NCBI GenBank assembly: GCA_034440455.1
Contig: JAWXCB010000114.1
Location: forward strand, 1 to 64,000
DNA: 64,000 nucleotides
Direction: 5' to 3'
Origin: JAWXCB01 sp034440455
Lineage (GTDB): Bacteria; Bacteroidota; Bacteroidia; Chitinophagales; CAIOSU01
Positions 26,895 through 35,114 of the stretch are shown in pieces (the stretch's first letter is position 1; each line of letters opens with the position of its first letter). The translations under genes were made by a program, and so were the position numbers. Under the pieces are notes generated by a model. That model saw only the letters and a list, made by a program, of their open reading frames with translations, was not told the origin of the DNA and searched no databases.

Positions 26895-27938
26895 ATGCAA
26901 ATTCCAATTGAAAATATTTACTACTTGCTTTGTTATGCTTGGAATAAGTTGGACGAGAAAGACAGAGTATCGGTAAGCATTGACGATAAAACAGAATTGC
27001 TTGACCTCTTTGCAAAAGTTCTAATCAATGTAAGCAAGATGTTACTCAAACGAGGCATTGACAAAAGCTACATTGACATCACAGAAGAATTAGCGGGAGT
27101 AAAAGGAAAATTGGAATTTAGTCAGACAGTAAAAAGCAATATTCTTTTCAAGCAAAGAACCGTTTGCACTTATGATGATTTCTCAGTGAATATTTTATCA
27201 AACAGAATTCTTGTAACAACTATTTACCGCTTGACAAGAACAAAAGGTTTAGACAAGCAATTGAAAGCGGAGTTGTGGAACTTGCAGAAAATGTTTTCAA
27301 GCATTGATCTGATAGAATTGAAATCAGTTTTGTTCAAGCAAGTAAAACTCAATCGCAACAATCGCTTTTACGGATTCATCATGAATGTTTGTCAAATCAT
27401 TTACGAAAACACTTTGCCATCGGAAGAACAAGGCAAATACAAATTTGCTGACTTCACAAGAGACGACAACAAAATGAATCAATTGTTTGAAGCATTCGTG
27501 AGAAACTTCTATCACATTGAGCAAAAGAAATACACTACAGTAAAAAAGGAAACAATAAAGTGGCAGTTTTCTTATTCCGATAATGAAAGTTTTCAATACT
27601 TACCGCAAATGGAAACAGACATCACGCTTGAAAACGAGAGTGAGAAAATAATTATTGACGCAAAGTTTTACAGAGAAACAATGACGGTGAACTATGACAA
27701 GGAAAGAATCAAGTCAGCAAACTTGTATCAGTTGTTTAGTTATTTATTGAACCAGCAAGACGAAAACGCAAAGACAATTAACGCAACAGGAATTTTACTT
27801 TATCCGACAATTGAAAATGATTACAACCTTCATTTCAAATATGGTGAACACAACATTCAAATAAGAACGGTGAACTTGAATACAAATTGGCGAAACATTT
27901 CTTCCCGATTAAAACAAATCATTCAATATGAGAACTGA
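26895..27938 (+). CDS. McrC-like restriction endonuclease subunit
   Basis: Nuclease partner of the McrB-like protein, 347 residues. The N-terminus (IPIENIYYLLCYAWNKL) is the typical McrC start, and a PD-(D/E)xK site is visible near residue 235-255: ETDITLE followed by IIIDAKFY. McrC stimulates McrB GTP hydrolysis and cuts DNA carrying modified cytosines; the specificity here depends on the reader domains of McrB. Only 3 bp separate the genes, so they form one operon. Confidence 0.9.
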   Translation: MQIPIENIYYLLCYAWNKLDEKDRVSVSIDDKTELLDLFAKVLINVSKMLLKRGIDKSYIDITEELAGVKGKLEFSQTVKSNILFKQRTVCTYDDFSVNILSNRILVTTIYRLTRTKGLDKQLKAELWNLQKMFSSIDLIELKSVLFKQVKLNRNNRFYGFIMNVCQIIYENTLPSEEQGKYKFADFTRDDNKMNQLFEAFVRNFYHIEQKKYTTVKKETIKWQFSYSDNESFQYLPQMETDITLENESEKIIIDAKFYRETMTVNYDKERIKSANLYQLFSYLLNQQDENAKTINATGILLYPTIENDYNLHFKYGEHNIQIRTVNLNTNWRNISSRLKQIIQYEN

Positions 27939-28074
27939 AAAGCCAACCCCGTCTCCCCCGAGATTGTATCTCGTGGAAAGGTTAGAGCAAGCATGATTCT
28001 TCATGCGCTGGACCTCCTGCCAATAGATACCACCAACCTTCTGTAGTCAGCGCTACAAGACAGAGCCAATAAAG

Positions 28075-28104
28075 AAATGAGGTCAGTACGCGCCCACCTC
28101 ATTT
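28075..28104. repeat. Stem-loop repeat, copy A
   Basis: Perfect 9-bp arms AAATGAGGT/ACCTCATTT around a GTACG-containing loop. A related, eroded copy lies at about 33098-33133 (GAAATGAAGT, GTACG, CACCTC). The 276-bp gap after mcrC contains nothing else I can identify. Confidence 0.55.
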
Positions 28105-28214
28105 TATCAATAAAAAAACAGAACTACAAACCCCGTGACCGGAGGCTTTGGGTTATCGTCTGAATTTATCTTACTTACAAATCGCTAACTTAGGTACATA
28201 CTAAAACAGAACCA

Positions 28215-28415
28215 ATGCCGCCACGCACAGCATCTATCAAAGCAATAAAAGTGAAAGAGCCTGTTGTGGTATTAAACCTCCGCGAATATGAAAAGCTCAT
28301 TGAGTACGTAGAAGATTTAGAGGACAGGGTGTCCGTGAGAGAACGCGCCAATGAACCGAACGTACCTTATGAAAAAGTAGAAAAGCGCTTCAAGAGAAAG
28401 TTTGGCAAGAAGTGA
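28215..28415 (+). CDS. Phd/YefM-like antitoxin
   Basis: A 66-residue protein (VVVLNLREYEKLIEYVEDLEDR) with the strand-helix pattern of the Phd/YefM antitoxin core and a very basic tail. The stop overlaps the GTG of the next gene (GTGA), the usual antitoxin-first layout. The toxin partner is broken by a stop codon, so this gene may now act alone as a repressor of its own promoter or as an orphan antitoxin. Confidence 0.8.
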   Translation: MPPRTASIKAIKVKEPVVVLNLREYEKLIEYVEDLEDRVSVRERANEPNVPYEKVEKRFKRKFGKK

Positions 28416-28669
28416 AGTACACGCTCTTTTACAAACCCTCCACTGCGAAGGAGTTGTTACGCCTTCCCGCAAAAGATGCTTTCAAAGTAAGAGCCGCCAT
28501 CAATAACCTTACCGGCAACCCGCGACCGTCCGGCTGCAAGAAATTAGAAGGAAGCTACAATGAATAGCGCGTCCGTGCAAGAAGCCACAGAGTCATTTAC
28601 ACGATTGCGGATGATGTGCTGACAGTGGTAGTGGTTAAAATCGCACACCGGAAAGAAGTTTATCGTTAA
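28412..28669 (+). pseudogene. RelE/ParE-family toxin broken by an amber codon
   Basis: From GTG 28412 the frame gives MKYTLFYKPSTAKELLRLP..., a RelE/ParE toxin N-terminus. Codon 52 (28565-28567) is TAG. The frame then continues to a normal family ending (RVIYTIADDV, KIAHRKEVYR) and stops at 28667-28669, 86 codons in all. A single base change in a codon that is usually Tyr or Trp at this point explains the loss. The N-terminal fragment lacks the catalytic C-terminal half. Confidence 0.85.
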
Positions 28670-28878
28670 CTCGATTATCACGGTTCCTATCTCTTTAATT
28701 CACTTTCGTTCTTGGAAGCGGGTCGCTTATCCGGTAAACAACAGGGAACTTGCGGTTTAAAAAAGCGGAAGTTTTTGAGTTATTATTTTGCAAGGCGCAA
28801 TCTTGATAACGACAGGGTTCAAAGATTATGATTTGCTTCCTTTTCTCTATTTTTGAAAGCAAGGGTTGCATTCCTTAA

Positions 28879-29178
28879 ATGAAACTTACCGAACAACAAC
28901 AGCAAATTATCCGCAGTTTTTTTGCGGAGCAGCCGGTATTGCGCGCTTACGTTTTCGGCTCCTACGCGCGCGGTGATGCCGATGCAAGCAGCGACATTGA
29001 TTTACTGATTGACTGGGACTATTCGCAGCCCATAGGCTGGGGTTATGTGCGGGCGTGGAGAGAACTGAAAGAAAAACTCAACAAGCAAGTTGATTTTGTT
29101 TCTGTAAAATGGATAGACCCTTCCATCGAGCAAAAAATTAACCGCGAGAAACAACTGGTTTATGAAAAAACCAGGTGA
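28879..29178 (+). CDS. mntA: MNT-type nucleotidyltransferase antitoxin (MntA-like)
   Basis: A minimal nucleotidyltransferase of 99 residues with the polymerase-beta motif GSYARGDADASSDIDLLID (GSx10DxD type). MntA enzymes neutralise the paired HEPN ribonuclease by adding AMP groups near its active site. The stop lies 17 bp inside the next gene, so the two are coupled. The 209 bp before it hold no gene; a TATTTTTG box near 28846 is a possible -7 element. Confidence 0.9.
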   Translation: MKLTEQQQQIIRSFFAEQPVLRAYVFGSYARGDADASSDIDLLIDWDYSQPIGWGYVRAWRELKEKLNKQVDFVSVKWIDPSIEQKINREKQLVYEKTR

Positions 29179-29485
29179 CCTTGCCCGATTGCAACACGTT
29201 CATAAGTGCATTTCTGATTTAGAGCAAATCATGAAAGAAGTGGATGCTGACGCATTCTATGCCAACAGCGAAAAAAAATATGCGGTAGAGCGCGTGCTTG
29301 AAATAATCGGTGAAGCAGTTCACAAAATTTCACCCGAAACTTTGGCAAAGTCGCATCACGGCATTCCGTGGCGCGATGTTGTTGACTTCAGAAACCTTGT
29401 CACGCATGAATACTTTCGCGTTGATTACACGATGGTTTACAAGATTGCCACTGAAGAAGTGCCGAAAGTGAAATCAGCAATATAA
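29162..29485 (+). CDS. hepT: HEPN ribonuclease toxin (HepT-like, DUF86)
   Basis: A 107-residue all-helical HEPN protein whose active-site motif R-x4-H is present in FRNLVTHEYF, with the Tyr that MntA modifies in this family two places after the His. It should act as an RNA-cutting toxin when unmodified. It overlaps mntA by 17 bp. The order, antitoxin first, fits known MntA/HepT pairs, and all key residues look intact. Confidence 0.9.
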   Translation: MKKPGDLARLQHVHKCISDLEQIMKEVDADAFYANSEKKYAVERVLEIIGEAVHKISPETLAKSHHGIPWRDVVDFRNLVTHEYFRVDYTMVYKIATEEVPKVKSAI

Positions 29486-29657
29486 TTTTTAATTGAGGAG
29501 CTGCAGAAATGAATTAGTCGCCCTGCTCTGCTCCTGTAACCCGTTTCTCGCGCAAGTGTCCGCTTGCGCCAGTTTAGGATTCACCTTCTTGCATCAAAAA
29601 GAAACATCAACCGCGAACAACAAACAACTATCACCAAACAACAAACCGCAAACCGAA

Positions 29658-29665
29658 TATCTTTG
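29658..29665 (+). promoter_or_regulatory. -7 promoter box of pdhB
   Basis: TATCTTTG matches TAnnTTTG, 16 bp before the pdhB ATG. No TTG at the -33 position. Confidence 0.45.
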
Positions 29666-29681
29666 CCGCAAATAAACAACC

Positions 29682-30662
29682 ATGAGAGAAATCCGTTTTC
29701 GTGAAGCATTGCGCGAGGCGCTGAATGAAGAAATGAGGCGTGATAAGAATGTGTTTTTGATGGGCGAGGAAGTGGCGGAATATAATGGCGCATATAAAGT
29801 GAGCGAGGGGATGCTTGCCGAATTTGGCGACAAGCGCGTGCTCGATACTCCGATTTCTGAATTGGGATTCACGGGGCTTGGCGTGGGCGCAGCGATGAAC
29901 GGCTTGCGCCCCGTTGTAGAATTTATGACATGGAATTTTGCCATTCTCGCCTTTGATGCAATCATTAATTCAGCCGCGAAGATGCATGCGATGTCGGCAG
30001 GGCAACTCACCGTGCCGATTGTGTTTCGTGGTCCTTCGGGTTCTGCGGGACAACTTGGCGCGCAGCATTCGCAGTTGTTTGAAAGCTGGCTGGCGAATTG
30101 CCCCGGGCTGAAAGTGATTTCTGTTTCAAACCCTGCCGATGCAAAGGGTTTGCTGAAGTCAGCCATCCGCGATGATGACCCTATTATTTTCATGGAGTCT
30201 GAGATGATGTATTCTGACAAAGGCGAAGTGCCCGAAGAAGAATATTTAATTCCCATTGGTAAAGCAAATGTGACACGCGAAGGAAAGGATGTGACGATTA
30301 TTTCATTCAACAAGATGATGAAGGTGGCGATGAAAGCTGCTGAAGAATTGGAGAAAGAAAATATCAGCGCTGAAGTGATTGACCTGCGCACCATTCGCCC
30401 GCTCGACATTGAAACGATTATACAGTCGGTGAAGAAAACAAACCGCTGCGTGATTGTGGAAGAATCATGGCCGTTTGCTTCCGTTTCATCTGAAATCACT
30501 TACCAAATTCAAAAAGAAGCATTCGATTATCTCGATGCGCCCGTGCGCAGGGTGATAGGCGCTGACTCGTCTATGCACTACGCGCCCACGCTTATTGAAG
30601 CGTATCTGCCTAATCCCGAAAAGACGATGAAGGCGGTGAAGGCTGTGATGTATTTGAATTGA
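29682..30662 (+). CDS. pdhB: Pyruvate dehydrogenase E1 component, beta subunit
   Basis: Beta chain of the thiamine-diphosphate E1 enzyme that decarboxylates pyruvate for acetyl-CoA formation. The 326-residue length and motifs fit: VFLMGEEVAEYNGAYKVS with the ThDP-contacting Glu, DTPISELGFTGLGVGAA, EFMTWNFA, AQHSQLFESW and a C-terminal transketolase domain (VIDLRTIRPLD, VEESWPFASV). The alpha subunit is not adjacent; in many Bacteroidota pdhA lies elsewhere. Divergence to branched-chain E1 beta is possible, but the EYNGAYKVS segment favours PDH. Confidence 0.93.
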   Translation: MREIRFREALREALNEEMRRDKNVFLMGEEVAEYNGAYKVSEGMLAEFGDKRVLDTPISELGFTGLGVGAAMNGLRPVVEFMTWNFAILAFDAIINSAAKMHAMSAGQLTVPIVFRGPSGSAGQLGAQHSQLFESWLANCPGLKVISVSNPADAKGLLKSAIRDDDPIIFMESEMMYSDKGEVPEEEYLIPIGKANVTREGKDVTIISFNKMMKVAMKAAEELEKENISAEVIDLRTIRPLDIETIIQSVKKTNRCVIVEESWPFASVSSEITYQIQKEAFDYLDAPVRRVIGADSSMHYAPTLIEAYLPNPEKTMKAVKAVMYLN

Positions 30663-30669
30663 AAGTTTA

Positions 30670-30738
30670 AACCGCAAAGACACAAAGAGGCGAAGAGATA
30701 TTTATGTATTCCTTTGCGCCTTCGCGCCTTTGCAGTTT
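30670..30738. repeat. Inverted repeat of the CGCAAAG type
   Basis: AACCGCAAAGACACAAAG (30670-30687) is mirrored imperfectly by CGCGCCTTTGCAGTTT (about 30723-30738), forming a long imperfect hairpin after pdhB. It may serve as a transcript end. Confidence 0.6.
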
Positions 30739-30760
30739 TTGTATGCCTTCCTCAAAAACT

Positions 30761-30792
30761 TTGAAGAAATCCATTCAGCAATTTTAATTTTG
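30761..30792 (+). promoter_or_regulatory. Promoter of aguB
   Basis: TTG at 30761-30763, 21 nt, then TAATTTTG at 30785-30792. This is a full match to the Bacteroidota -33/-7 pattern, ending 14 bp before the ATG. Confidence 0.65.
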
Positions 30793-30806
30793 CCCGCTTA
30801 ATCATT

Positions 30807-31676
<870 letters not shown>

Positions 31677-31679
31677 GAG

Positions 31680-31711
31680 CCTCACCCCGCCCCTCTCCAA
31701 AGGAGAGGGAG
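31680..31711 (+). repeat. Palindromic repeat, intergenic copy of the tsaD insert
   Basis: 30 of 32 positions match 18853-18884, including the core CCCTCTCC-AAA-GGAGAGGG (31691-31709). It starts 4 bp after the aguB stop. Confidence 0.9.
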
Positions 31712-31833
31712 TCCGTAGAGTAGCAATAAAAAGTCCCTCTTGCGTGATAGCATTGAGCTTATGCGAAGGGGGATGCGAGTGCTATGAGCGCAAGGCAGGG
31801 GGGTGACATCTATCAAATCAAGCTATCAACTCA

Positions 31834-32919
31834 ATGACAAAATCAGCAAATCAACGAATCAGCAAATCAGCAAATCAACCGACTCCGCGTGAACGGGGCT
31901 ACTACTTTCCGGCAGAGTTTCACAAGCACCGCGCAACATGGCTAAGCTGGCCGCACAAGGAAGCATCATGGCCCGGAAAGATTGAAACAATATTTGGCGT
32001 TTACTCAACATTCATCAAACTGCTTGCTGAAGGCGAGCGTGTGTGCATCAACGTGAACAGTAAGAAGATGCAGGTGAATGCGGAAACACATTTAAAGGAA
32101 GCGAAAGCAGATTTGAGTAAAGTTGATTTCTTCATTCATCCCACGGATGACGCATGGTGCAGAGACCATGGTCCGGCATTTCTCATCAATCCACAAGAAA
32201 AAAAGAAACTTATAGTTGACTGGGATTACAACGCATGGGGCGGAAAATATCCTCCGCATGATAAAGATGATGTGATTCCGACTAAGATTGCGAAAGCATT
32301 GAAGCTGGAAGTGGTAAACCCCGGCATCATCATGGAAGGCGGCTCGGTGGATTTCAACGGAAATGGAACGCTGCTTACAACAACTGCCTGTTTGTTGAAC
32401 AAAAATCGCAACCCGAAGCTTTCACAAAAGCAGATTGAAAAATATTTGGTTGATTATTACGGAGTGGAGCAAATTCTCTGGCTCAATGATGGAATTATCG
32501 GAGATGATACGGATGGACACATTGATGACCTCACACGCTTTGTGAATGAAGATACGGTTGTAACTGTCATCGAAGAAAATAAGAAAGACGAGAACTATAA
32601 GATTCTGAAAGAGAATTTGAAACAGCTTTCAAAAATGCGCCTGCTCAATGGCAAGCAACTGAACATTGTCGAACTGCCGATGCCGCATGAAGTTATTTTT
32701 GAAGAGCAACGGTTACCTGCTTCTTACGCGAATTTCTACATCTCCAACAAATACATCATCACGCCTATTTTCCGCGATAAAAAGAACGATAAAAAAGCAT
32801 TGGATGTACTTGTGAAATGTTTTCCGAAACATAAAGTAGTCGGGCTTGACTCCACTGATTTAATCTGGGGCTTAGGAAGTTTCCATTGCCTGAGCCAGCA
32901 GGAGCCGGAGATAATTTGA
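31834..32919 (+). CDS. aguA: Agmatine deiminase
   Basis: Converts agmatine to N-carbamoylputrescine, the substrate of AguB. The 361-residue protein carries family motifs: DDAWCRDHGPAFLI, MEGGSVDFNGNGTLL, GDDTDGHIDDLTRF and the nucleophile Cys in LGSFHCLSQQEP. The start ATG 31834 is the only in-frame start before the conserved domain; codons 3-16 are made from an 8-bp tandem repeat and give a Ser/Asn/Gln-rich tail not normal for the family. It follows aguB on the same strand. Confidence 0.95.
   Translation: MTKSANQRISKSANQPTPRERGYYFPAEFHKHRATWLSWPHKEASWPGKIETIFGVYSTFIKLLAEGERVCINVNSKKMQVNAETHLKEAKADLSKVDFFIHPTDDAWCRDHGPAFLINPQEKKKLIVDWDYNAWGGKYPPHDKDDVIPTKIAKALKLEVVNPGIIMEGGSVDFNGNGTLLTTTACLLNKNRNPKLSQKQIEKYLVDYYGVEQILWLNDGIIGDDTDGHIDDLTRFVNEDTVVTVIEENKKDENYKILKENLKQLSKMRLLNGKQLNIVELPMPHEVIFEEQRLPASYANFYISNKYIITPIFRDKKNDKKALDVLVKCFPKHKVVGLDSTDLIWGLGSFHCLSQQEPEII
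31840..31879 (+). repeat. 8-bp tandem repeat inside the aguA start
   Basis: Five 8-bp units of the form AAATCAGC/AAATCAAC. Because 8 is not a multiple of 3, a change in unit number would usually shift the aguA frame. Confidence 0.8.
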
Positions 32920-33152
32920 TGATTTGAAAATTCGGTGATTGTCTGAATGCCCCCTTTGCGTGTTTGCATTTGAGGGCAGGCGAAGTCTGCCTGCGCTACC
33001 GCTTCGGCAGGAAGAACAAATCCGCAATGAGGTTTTGTTTTCTTGTTGCAGATTGTGATGAACTCGGGACGAGTTCGCTACGCGTACGATTGATAATGAA
33101 ATGAAGTCCGTACGTGCCACCTCCTCCTCTTTTTTCAAAACAGAGGCGTACT

Positions 33153-34997
33153 CTATTTCTTTTTCTGCTTCTCTCGTTGCTGTTTAGCAACTTCTTCTAA
33201 GCGCATCTGCCACATGTTTTTCTTCACGGGCTTCTTTTTGTTTTCCTGAATTTTTTTGTGGAGCGCGTCTTCGTTGATGATAAACTTTTTGGTAGCCCAT
33301 TGCTGCGCATAACCCAACACGTTTTGGAGGAAATAGTAGTAGGTGAGCGCAGCGGGGAAACTGTTGAAGACGGGCAGCAGCATAATCGGAAAAATGTAAG
33401 GGAGGTATTTCATGCCGGGCTGTCCGGTGTTCATTTGCGGCTGCGTAACGGCATACAATACAGAAGTAATAGTCATCAGCAGCGTAAATAAGCTGACGTG
33501 GTCGCCATAAAACGGAATTTCAAACGGCAGATTGAGGATGCTGTCATACGTTGACAGGTCATTTGCCCAAAGGAAACTTTCCTGACGCAGTTCAATTGAT
33601 GCGGGGAAGAAATAATACATCGCAATCAATATCGGGAACTGGAGCAACTGCGGCAGGCAGCCGCCCAGTGGACTTACGCCCGCGCTTTGAAAGAGTTTCC
33701 ACTGTTCGGTGGCGAATTTTTGCTGGTCGTCTTTATATTTTTCTTTCAACTCAGTTAACTCAGGCTGCAACACTTTCATCATCGCCATTGACTTGAATGA
33801 CTTGTAGGTGAGCGGTGACAAAATGATTTTGATGAGCAGCGTGAGAATTAAAATGATGATGCCGTAGTTGAGGTTGAATCCTTCAAGCCAGTTGAATACG
33901 GGAATAACTAAGTATTTATTTACCGCAGAAACCCACGACATGAAACCCGTTACCATCACGATTTCATCCAAGCCGATGTCGAGCGACTTCAGCGTTTGAT
34001 AGTGATTGGGACCGAGGTAATACTGCATATTGTAGTTCTGTGTTGCGCTGCCGTTGAAAGGTAGGATGAACGATGCTTCCATCGTTTTCAGGTATTGAGG
34101 CTCATCGGTGAGCAGGGTGGTTTTCAGCGTACCGCTGGAAAAGCCTTCTTTGCTGATGAGGGTGGTGTTGAAAAACTGCTGTTTGAACGAAATCCATTCA
34201 AACGCGGTGAGGCGTTCCTGCGCTGCTTCGGTGGGCGATAGGCTGCTGGCGTCTTCGTTTTTGTATTTATAGAAAGCGGTAGTGTGCGAGTCTTCGCTCT
34301 TCTTGCTGTGCTCAAGCTTGCGAAGGCTGCGCTTCACTTCGAGGTTGATGAAGCTGGTGCCGGGGGCGAGCACGTCATTCAGCCCGACAAGTTTCAAATC
34401 ATAATCAACGAGATATTTTTTCTCTTTGTTGAAGGCATATCTTTTTTCGAGGTATTTATTTGCATCTACCGCTGCGCGAAACACAACCTCACCCGCGCTT
34501 TCCTGCGCGGTGAAGAATAAATCTTTGGTGTTGATGGAGCGGTTGTTGGCGATGAAGAAATGCAGGTTGGAAGCGTTGTCGCCTTCATCAAACAGCACAA
34601 GCGGCAATGAATCAAACGTCATGTAGCCTTTCACTTCCACGCTTTTCATATCAGCGCCTTTGGAGGAGAAGGTGATTTTCAGTTGGTCGTTTTCGAGCGT
34701 AATCAATTTTTCATCACCCGCAGCGGCAGATGAAAAGGAGCCGAACTCATCGGCAGTGATTGTTGCTGTTTGCGCGCTGTCAGTTGCAAGCACCGCGCCC
34801 GTTTCGATGCCGCCTTCGGTTGCCGTGCCGGGCACGGTGTCAATGTATGTAGGTCTTTCCTGAATGTTGGCAGAGTCGGCAGCAAATTGCTCCAGTTGCT
34901 GCTGGCGTTTTTCCTTCACCTGCTTCATATTATACATGCTATACAGCACGAGGATACCGGCAATCAGCGCAAAACCGATAATATTATTTCTGTCCAT
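33153..34997 (-). CDS. yidC: Membrane protein insertase YidC
   Basis: Inserts and folds inner-membrane proteins with or without Sec. The 614-residue protein has an N-terminal span (residues 5-20), a large periplasmic domain (about 80-350), and the conserved C-terminal five-span insertase region (NYGIIILILTLLIKIILSPL, GVSPLGGCLPQLLQFPILIAMYYFF). The C-terminus ends in a lysine-rich tail, as in many Bacteroidota. It lies downstream of pyrG on the same strand with 117 bp between. The 233 bp beyond its stop carry only repeat debris. Confidence 0.97.
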   Translation of the reverse strand: MDRNNIIGFALIAGILVLYSMYNMKQVKEKRQQQLEQFAADSANIQERPTYIDTVPGTATEGGIETGAVLATDSAQTATITADEFGSFSSAAAGDEKLITLENDQLKITFSSKGADMKSVEVKGYMTFDSLPLVLFDEGDNASNLHFFIANNRSINTKDLFFTAQESAGEVVFRAAVDANKYLEKRYAFNKEKKYLVDYDLKLVGLNDVLAPGTSFINLEVKRSLRKLEHSKKSEDSHTTAFYKYKNEDASSLSPTEAAQERLTAFEWISFKQQFFNTTLISKEGFSSGTLKTTLLTDEPQYLKTMEASFILPFNGSATQNYNMQYYLGPNHYQTLKSLDIGLDEIVMVTGFMSWVSAVNKYLVIPVFNWLEGFNLNYGIIILILTLLIKIILSPLTYKSFKSMAMMKVLQPELTELKEKYKDDQQKFATEQWKLFQSAGVSPLGGCLPQLLQFPILIAMYYFFPASIELRQESFLWANDLSTYDSILNLPFEIPFYGDHVSLFTLLMTITSVLYAVTQPQMNTGQPGMKYLPYIFPIMLLPVFNSFPAALTYYYFLQNVLGYAQQWATKKFIINEDALHKKIQENKKKPVKKNMWQMRLEEVAKQQREKQKKK

Positions 34998-35028
34998 TGA
35001 GTAGAGTAGGGGTCAGTAATTGGGGTTG

Positions 35029-35036
35029 CAAATTTA
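35029..35036 (-). promoter_or_regulatory. Candidate -7 box of yidC
   Basis: Minus-strand TAAATTTG fits TAnnTTTG, 31 bp before the yidC start. The -33 TTG is not at the usual distance. Confidence 0.4.
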
Positions 35037-35114
35037 GGGAATTTGAAAGGACTTGAGATTCAAGACTGAGATATTAGATGTGAGAATAGAATATGCTCAT
35101 CCGTTACTCTCTAT

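Noticed and set aside
29594..30499. Open frame of 301 codons opposite pdhB
   Set aside because: Antisense shadow of a well-conserved gene, low-complexity Ser/Ile-rich translation.
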